Assembly: GCA_023454175.1 (NCBI GenBank)
Contig: JAEXRW010000025.1
Coordinates: 496,001-560,000, forward strand
Reading direction: 5' to 3'
DNA: 64,000 bases
Origin: Bacillota bacterium
Lineage (GTDB): Bacteria; Bacillota; Clostridia; Christensenellales; JAEXRW01
The notes beneath the pieces are model-generated. The model was not told where the DNA came from, did no database searches, and worked only from the letters and a program-made list of their open reading frames with translations. Shown here in pieces: positions 53,233-62,174 of this stretch; the stretch's first letter is position 1; each line of letters starts with the position of its first letter. The translations under genes and the position numbers were made by a program.

Positions 53233-54264
53233 TTATGGCGCAGATTCCCGGATGATGATACTGGGCTCAAGCATGATCTGTTTCCTTGGTTCATCCTTGC
53301 CGTCTATCATATTGAAAAGCATCCCGCTTCCCTGAATGCACATGGTCAGTACAGGCTGGTTGATGGTTGTCAGGCTTGGGGATATTACACTGGAAAACGG
53401 CACATTGTCATAGCCGATCACGGCGATATCTTCCGGTACCTTGATTCTCAGTTCGTGCAGTCTTTTCAATACGCCAAAAGCCATCTGGTCTGTGGAAGCA
53501 TAGATGCCCCTGGGTCTGACTTTTTCCAGGACCTCGCTCGTTGCGGTATAACCCTGCGCTATCTTGTCATTGTCTGCTTCATCCTGTGTGATATAGATCA
53601 TGTTCTCATCCATCTGAAGTCCCAACTGCTCCATGGCCATTTTGAAGCCCTGGTATCGGTGCTTCAGCGATAGATTGTACAATGGCTCGGAAAAATAAGC
53701 TATATCTGTGATCCCCAGCGAGATCAGATGCTGTACGGCCAGATAACTCCCCTTGATATTGTTCATCAATACACAGGACGATTCGGTGAATTCCGGTTCC
53801 AACTCGTCGTCGATGACCACGAAAGGCACATTGTAGTTGCGCAGTTTCTGCATCGATGTACGGTTTGTCATGCCATAGCATACAAGTACGCCCGCCACTT
53901 TGTGCTGTATCAGCGTCGTTACATACCAGTCCTCTACTTCCGGGTTGTGCATCGTATTGCAGATAAACGTGAAATAGCCGTGTTCGCGGGTGATCTTCTC
54001 TGTGAATTTGATCATCTCGCTGTAATAGCTGTTCATGACATCCGGTACGATGATGCCGATGGTATTCGTTTTATTCAGTTTGAGGTTCCGCGCCACGATA
54101 TTGAGTATGTAGCCCAGTTCGTCCGCGGCGTCAAGCACGCGCTTTTTTACCGGTTCCGAGATTTCCCCTGTATTGTTCAATACATAGGAAACCGTAGCCT
54201 GCGTGACGCCGGCGGCTCTGGCTACATCATTCATCGTGGGGGATTTGTGCGTTTTCCTCTTCAT
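53233..54264 (-). CDS. LacI-family transcriptional regulator (2)
   Basis: A 343-residue repressor. The helix-turn-helix TMNDVARAAGVTQATVSYVL is near 10-29, the hinge YILNIVARNLKL near 52, and a sugar-binding core runs through IAVIGYDNVPFSSVISPSLT near 285. Embedded in the cluster between the alcohol dehydrogenase and kinase genes, it is the best candidate to read the TTAAACGTATAA operators found upstream of the GH4, cupin, ABC transporter and araA units. Confidence 0.93.
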   Translation of the reverse strand: MKRKTHKSPTMNDVARAAGVTQATVSYVLNNTGEISEPVKKRVLDAADELGYILNIVARNLKLNKTNTIGIIVPDVMNSYYSEMIKFTEKITREHGYFTFICNTMHNPEVEDWYVTTLIQHKVAGVLVCYGMTNRTSMQKLRNYNVPFVVIDDELEPEFTESSCVLMNNIKGSYLAVQHLISLGITDIAYFSEPLYNLSLKHRYQGFKMAMEQLGLQMDENMIYITQDEADNDKIAQGYTATSEVLEKVRPRGIYASTDQMAFGVLKRLHELRIKVPEDIAVIGYDNVPFSSVISPSLTTINQPVLTMCIQGSGMLFNMIDGKDEPRKQIMLEPSIIIRESAP

Positions 54265-54288
54265 GTTACCTCAACCAAAAGCCTTGGT

Positions 54289-55365
54289 TTAGATGATAAC
54301 GATTCCCTTGAGTTTATCGCCCTTCCCGTTTTTCATATACTGGATGCCCTTTTCCGCATCCTCGAGCGAGAACCGGTGGGTAACCAGTTTATCGACCTTG
54401 ACGAGTCCGTTGGCCAATGCGCGGATGGCTGTCGGCCAGACCAGCGGGGCCAGCCACGCAAATTTGATCGTCTTGTCCGATTGAATCGCGGAAAGCGCCG
54501 GGATCTCGATTTTATCGTCCGGTCCCGGAAGCCCGAAATATACGATGGTCGCACCGGCGCCCGATACCGTCAGCGCATCCTGGAGCGCCTGTTTCGAGCT
54601 GGTGGGGACGATGACTTTGTCCGCCATCCGTTTGCCGGTCAGCTCTGCTATCTTTCCATTGATATCATTAGTGTAGTATTTTGAGCCGGTGTCTTTCACA
54701 TTGATGGCGTAATCGGCTCCCGATTCCAGCGCTGCATTGAGCGGATAATCCCTGGTACCGACGATGGCCAACTTCCCCGCGCCTGATGCTTTGATGAGCT
54801 GGACCATCATGATCCCGATGGGTCCTGGTCCGAATACGACCACGAATTCTCCCGGTACTACGTCCAGTTTCTTTACGGCATAGGTTGCACAGGCCAGCGG
54901 TTCCACTACAGCGGCTTGTTCAAAGCTCATGTTGTCGGGTATTTTGTAAACATGGGTGTAACTGAGTTTGCAGTACTCTGCAAAGGCGCCGTTGACGCTT
55001 ACGCCGGGCACGGTCATCGTAGGACAGATGTTGAATTTGCCTTCCGAGCAATATGTACAGGAATTACATTGTATCACGGGGTTGCAGGTCACTCGGTCAC
55101 CGGGCTTGAAAAGCCCCAGCGATTCAGGGATGCGTCCCACTTCTACGATCTCGCCGCCGAATTCATGGCCCAGCACCAGCGGGCCTTTCCCGTCTGTAGT
55201 GCCAAGCGGGCTGTGCCCGAAATAGTAGGAGACGTCGGAACCACAGATGCCGGTGGCCTTGACCTTAACGAGCACTTCGTTATCCGCTATCTGCGGGATA
55301 TCGATCTCTTCCATTTTCATTACGTTGGCTTCATAAAAAACCTGGGCTCTCATTTTGCCTTTCAT
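54289..55365 (-). CDS. Zinc-dependent alcohol dehydrogenase (sorbitol dehydrogenase-like)
   Basis: A 358-residue medium-chain dehydrogenase. The catalytic zinc site TGICGSDVSYYFGHS and GHEFGGEIVEVG, the structural zinc cysteines CNSCTYCSEGKFNIC near 100-114, and the NAD motif VVFGPGPIGIMMVQL near 178 are all present. It oxidises a polyol or sugar hydroxyl. GGAGGAG precedes the ATG. Together with the oxidoreductases and epimerases it suggests an oxidative route for an unusual sugar. Confidence 0.92.
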   Translation of the reverse strand: MKGKMRAQVFYEANVMKMEEIDIPQIADNEVLVKVKATGICGSDVSYYFGHSPLGTTDGKGPLVLGHEFGGEIVEVGRIPESLGLFKPGDRVTCNPVIQCNSCTYCSEGKFNICPTMTVPGVSVNGAFAEYCKLSYTHVYKIPDNMSFEQAAVVEPLACATYAVKKLDVVPGEFVVVFGPGPIGIMMVQLIKASGAGKLAIVGTRDYPLNAALESGADYAINVKDTGSKYYTNDINGKIAELTGKRMADKVIVPTSSKQALQDALTVSGAGATIVYFGLPGPDDKIEIPALSAIQSDKTIKFAWLAPLVWPTAIRALANGLVKVDKLVTHRFSLEDAEKGIQYMKNGKGDKLKGIVII

Positions 55366-55447
55366 ACTATCTCGTCTCCTCCTGTTTACAAATAATACCT
55401 TATACTATAACAACTTTCAACAAATATTTTGTCAGATATTTCATCTT

Positions 55448-55479
55448 CTTCGGCAGGGACTATGCTGTCCCTGCCGAAG
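55448..55479. terminator. 13-bp perfect stem-loop after TIM-barrel gene (3)
   Basis: CTTCGGCAGGGAC (55448-55460) pairs with GTCCCTGCCGAAG (55467-55479), loop TATGCT. No T-run follows, so it may be a weak terminator or a messenger-stabilising hairpin between epimerase and dehydrogenase genes. Confidence 0.65.
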
Positions 55480-55498
55480 CTTTTGATTCATTAAATGC

Positions 55499-56398
55499 CT
55501 ATTTGCAGAACTTCGCGTTGATTTCCTTGTCGACGAAATCCTTGCATTGCGCCGTTACCTCCCAGGCATCTCCCCATTCGCACAGGTCGATGGCCCACCA
55601 CTCCCCGTCGTATTGCGCTTTATCCAGCAGCGCGGGGATCACTTCATCAAAATCGATCTTGCCGACACCAAAAGGAGCGTGCGTACTCGTATTGGTTACG
55701 TTCAGCGTTCCGTCGGAATCGATCACGTGGACGACGCCGATCAGCCCTTTCAGCATTTGCGCATATTCCGCCACGCCGCCCTTCAGCGTGCAGCCGCTTT
55801 CGATGGCGTTTGCACCCATCACGGCGCCCATATAGGCATGGCAGGTATCAAACAGGATCTTGAAGTTGGGCTCGTTTACGGCTTTCACCACTTCCGCTAC
55901 ATTTTTGGGCTCGTTGATGATGAAACCGGGTTCAAATTCCCATACCACCAGCAGGCCTTTCTCCGCGGCCTTTTTCGCGCATTTTTTGAAGAGGTCCACA
56001 TAGTATTCCTTGACCTGGGCATACGTCATATTGGCCGGGAGCTTCGGAGGGGCATCCGAATCCACACGGATGATCTTGATGCCCATGTCGGCGCAGAAAT
56101 CAACGTTTTTCTTGAATATCTTCAGATACTCTTCGCCCTGTTCCAGCGCGTTTACGCTCCACATGTCCGCCGCGTAGTCCGCCACCTCGAGCTTGTTGTC
56201 TTTCAGGATCTTCTTGAGTTCCGCCATTTTTTCAGGGGTGCCCCAGTCATCCGGGTGGGCATGCGGCCTGAACCCGCCCAGGCTGATCCCGTCAAATCCA
56301 AGCTCATTCAGCCTCTTGCACAGATCTTGCAGGGAAATTGGGTTTTGGGCGTATTCTCCAAAGATGTAGGCCCAGCTGCCGATTGATACCTTTTTCAT
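55499..56398 (-). CDS. Sugar phosphate isomerase/epimerase-like TIM barrel (3)
   Basis: A 299-residue xylose-isomerase-like barrel. Probable metal ligands are in VVWEFEPGFIINE near 152, ILFDTCHAYMG near 183, VVHVIDSDGTL near 222, and WWAIDLCEWGD near 267. It lies between the GH4 and alcohol dehydrogenase genes. The substrate is unknown. Distinct in sequence from the other two barrels in the window. Confidence 0.88.
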   Translation of the reverse strand: MKKVSIGSWAYIFGEYAQNPISLQDLCKRLNELGFDGISLGGFRPHAHPDDWGTPEKMAELKKILKDNKLEVADYAADMWSVNALEQGEEYLKIFKKNVDFCADMGIKIIRVDSDAPPKLPANMTYAQVKEYYVDLFKKCAKKAAEKGLLVVWEFEPGFIINEPKNVAEVVKAVNEPNFKILFDTCHAYMGAVMGANAIESGCTLKGGVAEYAQMLKGLIGVVHVIDSDGTLNVTNTSTHAPFGVGKIDFDEVIPALLDKAQYDGEWWAIDLCEWGDAWEVTAQCKDFVDKEINAKFCK

Positions 56399-56446
56399 GT
56401 GCTTCCCTCCTCGTAAATTCTGACTGACTCATTATGATAAACCGTT

Positions 56447-57868
56447 TTATTTGCCGAGTTCCCCGAACCTGGCCATGATCGCCAGCGCCGGGTCTACAGG
56501 GACATCCGCCCTTTTTACATCCTTGGGAATGCTGATGACCGGCGTTTTACGGATGGCCTTGCCGCTGAAATTCGGCAGCCATTTACGCTCGGCTTCCAGC
56601 ATTTCGGTGCACATCTCCCTTACTTCGTTGAGCGTGCATTTTGTAGACGAAAGCGGATCCAGCGCTGCTGCGGCTACGATCAGTTCAGGATCGCTGTCCA
56701 TGGCGGCACGTACGCCGAGTCCCTGCATATTGATGTTGGTCATGTTCAGCGCGGCGCATTGCGGGGGCAGGTTGCCCACCTTGGCTGGATGCAGGCCGAG
56801 TGCATCTACATAGATCGGCCCCTCTCCGCAGCAATCATCCGGCAGGTTGGATATCATGCCGTTGTTGCGGATATTGCCGTTCAGTTTAAACAGCTTGCCC
56901 GTTTCCATGGCTTCGATGATATAGGAGCCGTACTCGATGCTGCGTTTCGGCACAGTCGAGGGTTCTTCGTTGAGTGAAAGTTCCTCGGCATACTTCCCTG
57001 CCACGTGCGCGCACCATTTGTAGTAGGCGCCGCTTTCCCCGCCAAATGCCGGCTCGTCGCAGTACAGCTGAAGTGCTCTCTCGCTTGAGCGGAACCAGGG
57101 CAGGTACTCGGACAGATGTCCGGTTGACTCCGTCATGAAATAACCGAACTGGCGGAGCACTTCGCCCCTGACTTTTTCGTTTACATAATATTCGGGTTTT
57201 TCAAAGCGTTCTTTCAGCAATGGGTAAAGGTCTTTCCCGCGATGTTTGATTTCCAGGAACCAGGCCATGTGGTTGATGCCCGCGCATAGAAAGTCTATCT
57301 CCTCTTTGGGTACATCGACATAACCGGATATAAGGTCCAGTGTCGTTTGGACCCCATGGCAAAGTCCCACGAACTGTACGCCCGTGGTTCCCAGGGCCCA
57401 GCAGTTCATGGCCATCGGGTTTACATAATTTAATATGATCGCGTCTTTGGCGCTATATTTTTTCACGTCTTCCGCGAGATCGATCAATACCGGGATGCTC
57501 CGAAGGCCGCGGAAAAGTCCGCCCGGCCCCATCGAATCACCGATGCATTGGTCGATCCCGTATTTCATGGGTATCTTGTAATCCAGTTCAAATGCCGATA
57601 CACCGCCGACCTGAAAAGTTGAAATGATAAATTTGGCGCCGCGCACGGCATCCACCCTGTCAGTCGTAACATATATTGTAGCTTTCAATGAATTCTTTTG
57701 TATTACACTGTTGATAAAATTCTCCACCTGGGAAGCTCTGGTGATAACAAGGTCCATCAATGCGATTTCCGTATCCTCCAGACCCGGAGTTGCCAGAATG
57801 TCCAGGATCAGTGTTTTGCAGAAGATGACGCTTCCTGCACCAATAATTGCGACTTTTCTTTTTGCCAT
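56447..57868 (-). CDS. GH4-family glycosidase (alpha-galactosidase/alpha-glucosidase type)
   Basis: A 473-residue NAD- and Mn-dependent glycosidase. The Rossmann motif VAIIGAGSVIFCKTL is at the start; metal ligands are in NPMAMNCWAL, GLCHGVQTTL (C and H) and AGINHMAWFLEI (H). The family oxidises the sugar at C3 before breaking the bond, and acts on alpha-galactosides, alpha-glucosides or glucuronides. The substrate specificity is not certain. The ATG at 57866-57868 with AAAGGGG is preferred over a longer frame. It heads the minus-strand cluster. Confidence 0.92.
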   Translation of the reverse strand: MAKRKVAIIGAGSVIFCKTLILDILATPGLEDTEIALMDLVITRASQVENFINSVIQKNSLKATIYVTTDRVDAVRGAKFIISTFQVGGVSAFELDYKIPMKYGIDQCIGDSMGPGGLFRGLRSIPVLIDLAEDVKKYSAKDAIILNYVNPMAMNCWALGTTGVQFVGLCHGVQTTLDLISGYVDVPKEEIDFLCAGINHMAWFLEIKHRGKDLYPLLKERFEKPEYYVNEKVRGEVLRQFGYFMTESTGHLSEYLPWFRSSERALQLYCDEPAFGGESGAYYKWCAHVAGKYAEELSLNEEPSTVPKRSIEYGSYIIEAMETGKLFKLNGNIRNNGMISNLPDDCCGEGPIYVDALGLHPAKVGNLPPQCAALNMTNINMQGLGVRAAMDSDPELIVAAAALDPLSSTKCTLNEVREMCTEMLEAERKWLPNFSGKAIRKTPVISIPKDVKRADVPVDPALAIMARFGELGK

Positions 57869-57962
57869 GGTGATTACCCCTTTCATTGCTGTTAGTTTGA
57901 GCCGTGAAAACGGCAAAGATATTCTGGATGTATGGATGTTGATATGCTTTAATAATTGTTAT

Positions 57963-57974
57963 TTATACGTTTAA
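57963..57974. promoter_or_regulatory. LacI-type operator upstream of the GH4 gene
   Basis: TTATACGTTTAA; on the coding strand TTAAACGTATAA, with TATAAA acting as a possible -10, about 95 bases upstream of the GH4 start. Confidence 0.7.
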
Positions 57975-58136
57975 CCTTACTACTATTTTTACATATATAT
58001 TTTCCATTGTCAACACTCATGCGGTACGCCCTGCTCATTATTAACTGGAATTTGATCGATTATAACAATATTCACAGAAATTCGTTTCGAGGTTTTCAAT
58101 ATTACCTGATTTATTTTTCATTTGGACTTTCTCTTA

Positions 58137-58148
58137 TTATACGTATAA
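58137..58148. promoter_or_regulatory. Perfect LacI-type operator upstream of oxidoreductase (2)
   Basis: TTATACGTATAA, identical to the araA operator. It lies two bases before a TATAAT (58151-58156), within the expected spacer of the rightward promoter, 117 bases from the oxidoreductase start. Confidence 0.8.
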
Positions 58149-58264
58149 GCTATAATTGATTATAACATATGCCATAACACCATTCCATAGTACGCTGTTT
58201 TTTTATACGGCCTGCATTTTTGCAGTACGTAAGTAAAAACTATCTCATATAAGGAGGTTTTAAA

Positions 58265-59389
58265 ATGGCAGCACCCGTAAAGATCAATGTCGCCATCGTA
58301 GGGTTGGGTTTTGGAAAGGAATTTATCAGCATCTACCAAAACCATCCCAATGTCGGCAAAGTGGCCATCTGTGCCAGGACACCCTCTACCGTAAAGGAAT
58401 TCGGAGACAAACATGGTATTCCGGAGGATCTGAGGTTTACGAATTTCGAAGATATTCTTACGCGCAAGGATATCGATGCGATTCACATTATGAGTCCCAT
58501 TCTGGACCATGCCAGTCAATCCATAGCCTCTTTGGAAGCAGGCAAGCATACAGCCTGCACCGTTCCCATGGCCACATCTGTAGATGAATGCATCGCGATC
58601 GTACGCGCCAGTAAAAAAACCGGGAAAAACTACATGATGATGGAAACAGCCATTTATACACGTGAATTCCTGTATGTGAAAGACCTGGCCGAGAGCGGCA
58701 AGCTTGGACGTATCCAGTTCGTTCGCGGGTCCCACCTGCAGGATATGGGGTTGAAGGGCTGGCCCGAATACTGGATTGGCTTCCCGCCCATGCATTATGG
58801 GACGCACGCCATTTCCCCCTTGCTCTGCATCAATAAAACGATAGCCGAATCCGTCGTTTGCCATGGGTCGGGTTCCATCAGCCAGGAGAGAGCTGCCAAA
58901 TATGGCTCTCCATTCGCTGTGGAGACAGCGACATTCAAGCTGAAGGATTCCAACGTTATCGCCGAAGCCACCCGTGCCTTGTATGAAACGGTACGGCAGT
59001 ATCGCGAAAGCTTTGATGTGTATGGCGATAAAATGGCGTTCGAATGGGAGCAGATTGCAGACGAAGGCAATGTACTGTTCGAAGGCGGAGAGCAGGCCAG
59101 AAGGGTCGATGTGCCCGATGCGGACCGTCTCCTGCCGTCCGAGATCGCTCAGTTCACCCGCAGGGAGAAGATCGAAGATGTCAAGCATGTCTCCTTTATC
59201 CAGGGAGCGGGTCATGGCGGTTCACATCCCCATCTTGTCCATGAGTTTATCAGCTCCATCGTGGAAGGCCGTGATGCGGCAGTAAATGCCGAGATATCCG
59301 CAAACTACACGTGTGCGGGCATTTGTGCGCACGAATCTGCTTTGCAGGGCGGAGCCCGCATCGTTATTCCTGATTTCACCAAAGTATAG
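58265..59389 (+). CDS. Gfo/Idh/MocA-family oxidoreductase (2), altered EKP motif
   Basis: A 374-residue protein with Rossmann motif NVAIVGLGFGKEFISIY near 9 and a C-terminal sugar-binding barrel (MHYGTHAISPLLCINK near 178). The usual EKP motif, whose lysine assists catalysis, is replaced by TVP in HTACTVPMATSVDE near 100. It may be a non-standard or non-catalytic member, or one using another base. TAAGGAGG is an ideal ribosome site. Transcribed away from the GH4 cluster under a shared operator type. Confidence 0.9.
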   Translation: MAAPVKINVAIVGLGFGKEFISIYQNHPNVGKVAICARTPSTVKEFGDKHGIPEDLRFTNFEDILTRKDIDAIHIMSPILDHASQSIASLEAGKHTACTVPMATSVDECIAIVRASKKTGKNYMMMETAIYTREFLYVKDLAESGKLGRIQFVRGSHLQDMGLKGWPEYWIGFPPMHYGTHAISPLLCINKTIAESVVCHGSGSISQERAAKYGSPFAVETATFKLKDSNVIAEATRALYETVRQYRESFDVYGDKMAFEWEQIADEGNVLFEGGEQARRVDVPDADRLLPSEIAQFTRREKIEDVKHVSFIQGAGHGGSHPHLVHEFISSIVEGRDAAVNAEISANYTCAGICAHESALQGGARIVIPDFTKV

Positions 59390-59400
59390 TTGACCCGTGA

Positions 59401-59434
59401 AAGCCCGCATTTTAATCGATGCGGGCTTTTTTTT
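59401..59434 (+). terminator. Terminator of oxidoreductase (2)
   Basis: AAGCCCGCAT (59401-59410) pairs with ATGCGGGCTT (59419-59428), followed by T7, 12 bases after the stop codon. Confidence 0.92.
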
Positions 59435-59774
59435 GTGCAGCGAACACCCCGCTTTCGATACCCTCAGTTTAATAATGTGAATATGCGTTCCCGGATACTG
59501 CAGCTTTGAGTAAGTAAATAAAACTTATCAGTCCCCTGCCCGCTCATGATCCATCCATAATAGATTACACGCGTGTGTGTATGGGAAACATTCAGTCAGC
59601 GTGGCGCTCTGCATCATGATGACAGCAAAATAGCCTAGATATATAGTAATGGGTATATTTCTTTTCTATCAGAACGCAGTCTAAAAGGCGCAGCTGGCAC
59701 ATGCCTGTATAGAGCTGCAAGCCATGACACCACAGGTCCGGCCGGGAGCCATGACTCGTTCAGCGCATAAATTT
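59435..59774. other. Intergenic stretch without a recognisable gene
   Basis: About 340 bases between two terminators. No frame longer than a few dozen codons with protein-like features is visible, and no repeat stands out. Confidence 0.4.
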
Positions 59775-59802
59775 AAGGAAGGCTGTTTGCACAGCCTTCC
59801 TT
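59775..59802. terminator. Stem-loop terminator after the sugar-binding protein gene
   Basis: AAGGAAGGCTGT (59775-59786) pairs with ACAGCCTTCCTT (59791-59802) with a TTGC loop. It lies 43 bases after the stop of the substrate-binding gene on the minus strand. Confidence 0.8.
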
Positions 59803-59844
59803 CGTGTGTCCATCCCATAGCAAGTGAGTTTGTGTTACTTTGGT

Positions 59845-60984
59845 TTATTTGTAGTCGGGGTTTACTCTCATGGAAGGATCGTTCATGTCGTACTTGAAGG
59901 CGCCTGCTTTCCTCTTGGTCATATAATCATTGAGGATCCAGGGGATCTTTGTCTCTTTGGCTGCGGTTGCCTTTTCAAACGGGAACAGTGCTACGAAGAT
60001 AGCTTTCGGGTATGTTTTCCCTTCAAAGAGAGCAGAGATCTGCTGGAAGCATACGTCTGCTTCGAGGGTCGGGCACTGGTTCACGTCCATGGTGGTTACG
60101 CCGTCAGCGACCCAATCCCAGGATTTTTCTTTGCCGTTGGAGGCGCCCAGCCAGTAGTCGCCGGGGTTCAGGCCGGCATCTTTGATGGCGTTGAGTGCGC
60201 CGGTCATCATTTCGTCGTTTTCTACATATGCGCCATCCCAGCCGTCTTTGCCCAGCTTCGCGATAGCATCCTGCATGGCTTTGTAGGAGGGATCAGCAAA
60301 CCATCCGCCGGAACCCCAGAACACTACTTGGAGGTCTTTGCCGCCGCCGACTGTGCCGACGGACTCAAGCAGGTTGCCGATGTCTTTGCCGGCTTCTTTG
60401 TATGCAGACAGGAAGCCATTGGTCTGGCCGCCTGCTGTGCCTTGTCCCAGTTTGCCTTCGATGATGATGGCTTTCTTTACACCATGAGCTATGGCAGACT
60501 GTCCTGCAACCTTACCGTCTGTTACCCAGTCAAATCCGGAGAAGCCGGCCAGGCCGGGTTCGTTCGGCGGGTTGTGCGTCAGGGCGAAATACGGGATCTT
60601 CGCATCGTTGCACTTTTTCAGGCACTCGGATGTGGTGTTGGGAGAGTTCTGCACGCACACGATGGCATCGACTTTCTGCGTGATGAAGTTTTCAATAGCA
60701 GTGATTTGCTCGGGGGCTGTTCCGCCGCCGACCACGTCAATGACCTTCCAGCCTTTTTCCTCGGCGAGGGCTTTGAATACTTCGAAGCCTGCCTTGTAAT
60801 AGTCGTCAGCTGCGTCCTTGTAGTAACCGATTACCTTCTGCGCTGCCGCAGCGGTAGGAGCGGTCGTGGGGGCAGTGGTTGCAGTCGTCGGAGCGGGTGC
60901 AGATGGTGACGTCTGGGGGGCAGCACAAGCTGCGAGCACAGCCACCAGTGCGATGCACACGATGATGGTCAGAATTTTCTTCAT
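59845..60984 (-). CDS. Sugar ABC transporter substrate-binding lipoprotein
   Basis: A 379-residue RbsB-like periplasmic-binding-protein-type lipoprotein. The signal peptide ends in the lipobox LAAC near residue 20, followed by a low-complexity PTTAPTTA linker. The two-lobe sugar-binding core includes VDAIVCVQNSPNTT near 107 and WDGAYVENDEMMTGALNAIK near 240. It would capture a monosaccharide outside the cell for the permease and ATPase upstream. GGAGGAG precedes the ATG. The substrate is unknown. Confidence 0.92.
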   Translation of the reverse strand: MKKILTIIVCIALVAVLAACAAPQTSPSAPAPTTATTAPTTAPTAAAAQKVIGYYKDAADDYYKAGFEVFKALAEEKGWKVIDVVGGGTAPEQITAIENFITQKVDAIVCVQNSPNTTSECLKKCNDAKIPYFALTHNPPNEPGLAGFSGFDWVTDGKVAGQSAIAHGVKKAIIIEGKLGQGTAGGQTNGFLSAYKEAGKDIGNLLESVGTVGGGKDLQVVFWGSGGWFADPSYKAMQDAIAKLGKDGWDGAYVENDEMMTGALNAIKDAGLNPGDYWLGASNGKEKSWDWVADGVTTMDVNQCPTLEADVCFQQISALFEGKTYPKAIFVALFPFEKATAAKETKIPWILNDYMTKRKAGAFKYDMNDPSMRVNPDYK

Positions 60985-61103
60985 AGATTTGGTCTCCTCC
61001 CTAATTATTAGTTTGGTCCGTACTCACTTGCCAGGGTTTGGGGTTTTTCACTGTTTTGACACACTACTATCAACGGTTTCCCGTCAATTCAAATTCATTT
61101 GAG

Positions 61104-62174
61104 TTATTTTTCTGCCGCGGCAGAGCGGTTTTTCATTTTGTTTATAAATCCCATGACGTTGGTGGACAGAGCGCCTGCTGCCACCGCAAAGATGATGATC
61201 ACGCCTTTGGCGATAAACTGCACTTCGGATGGCAGGCCGATCAGGCTCAAGGCATTGCCTATGCTTCCCAGCAGCAGTACGCCGATGAATGTACCCCACA
61301 TGTTTCCTTTACCGCCGCTCATCGCAGTGCCGCCGATGACCGCCATGGCGATAGCATCGATCTCCTGGTTTTCGCCAAGGGTGATGATACCGGAGTTGGT
61401 ACGTGCTAGCAGGATGATAGCTGCAATGCCCACCAGGATGCCGTTTAAAGTATAGGTCAGCAATTTTACATTTTTCACATTGACGCCGGCCAGGAATGCA
61501 GCATTGGGATTGCTGCCTACTGCAAATACCCTGCGTCCAAAGCGTGTATATTTCGAAAGTATCCAGAATATGATCACGATGGCTAGGAATATCAACACAT
61601 ATAAAGGCAGGGATAAGTTTAAGTCTGTTGCAGGATCCTTGACACCATCTACAAGATTGACTTTTAAAAACTCCAGAGGACGGCCCTGCATTGCGACTTC
61701 ACGGGAATGGCACAGCAGCAGCGCGATACCGCGGAATGCTATCATCCCGCCCAATGTGATAATGAATGGTTCCACATTGGTACGTGAAATGATATACCCC
61801 AAAATGGTTTCAAGCAGTACAGCGGATCCAATTCCGACGATAAGGGCCAGGGGTACTCCGAGATTCCACTCTGCGATGCCAAGCGCGGTCACGATGGAAA
61901 CGAGGGAGGCCAGTAAACCAACGGATAAGTCGATACCTCCACCCACCATGACCAGCGTCATACCGATTGCAAGGATGCCGGCCGGCGCATTCTGTGCAAA
62001 AAGGTTCAATATGTTATTCGGGCTTATAAACCGTGGCCATTGTGTCGCATTGCTGATGATCTGAACCAATACAATGATTACAATAAAGCCGAGAAATATG
62101 TTCAGCACAGTACGGTTTTCAAAGCGCTTTGATGTAGCCAGTTTTTCTTTTTTCTTTGCTACCCCAGTCGTCAT
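61104..62174 (-). CDS. Sugar ABC transporter permease (RbsC-like)
   Basis: A 356-residue permease with about eight to ten membrane segments, e.g. VLNIFLGFIVIIVLVQII near 25 and AVIGGTAMSGGKGNMWGTFI near 275, the RbsC family signature near the transmembrane domain. The start overlaps the ATPase stop (ATGA), showing coupling. With the RbsA-like ATPase and RbsB-like lipoprotein it forms a complete ribose-type transporter. Confidence 0.93.
   Translation of the reverse strand: MTTGVAKKKEKLATSKRFENRTVLNIFLGFIVIIVLVQIISNATQWPRFISPNNILNLFAQNAPAGILAIGMTLVMVGGGIDLSVGLLASLVSIVTALGIAEWNLGVPLALIVGIGSAVLLETILGYIISRTNVEPFIITLGGMIAFRGIALLLCHSREVAMQGRPLEFLKVNLVDGVKDPATDLNLSLPLYVLIFLAIVIIFWILSKYTRFGRRVFAVGSNPNAAFLAGVNVKNVKLLTYTLNGILVGIAAIILLARTNSGIITLGENQEIDAIAMAVIGGTAMSGGKGNMWGTFIGVLLLGSIGNALSLIGLPSEVQFIAKGVIIIFAVAAGALSTNVMGFINKMKNRSAAAEK

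Larger units (their letters stand above)
57869..58264. other. Divergent control region between the GH4 and oxidoreductase genes
   Basis: No gene is present in this AT-rich 396-base stretch. It contains two LacI-type operators, listed separately, at 57963-57974 and 58137-58148, and a TATAAT at 58151-58156 for the rightward gene. Confidence 0.6.

Noticed and set aside
58160..59215. A 351-codon minus-strand frame opposite oxidoreductase (2)
   Set aside because: The plus-strand gene has an ideal ribosome site, terminator and family motifs; the minus frame is a shadow.
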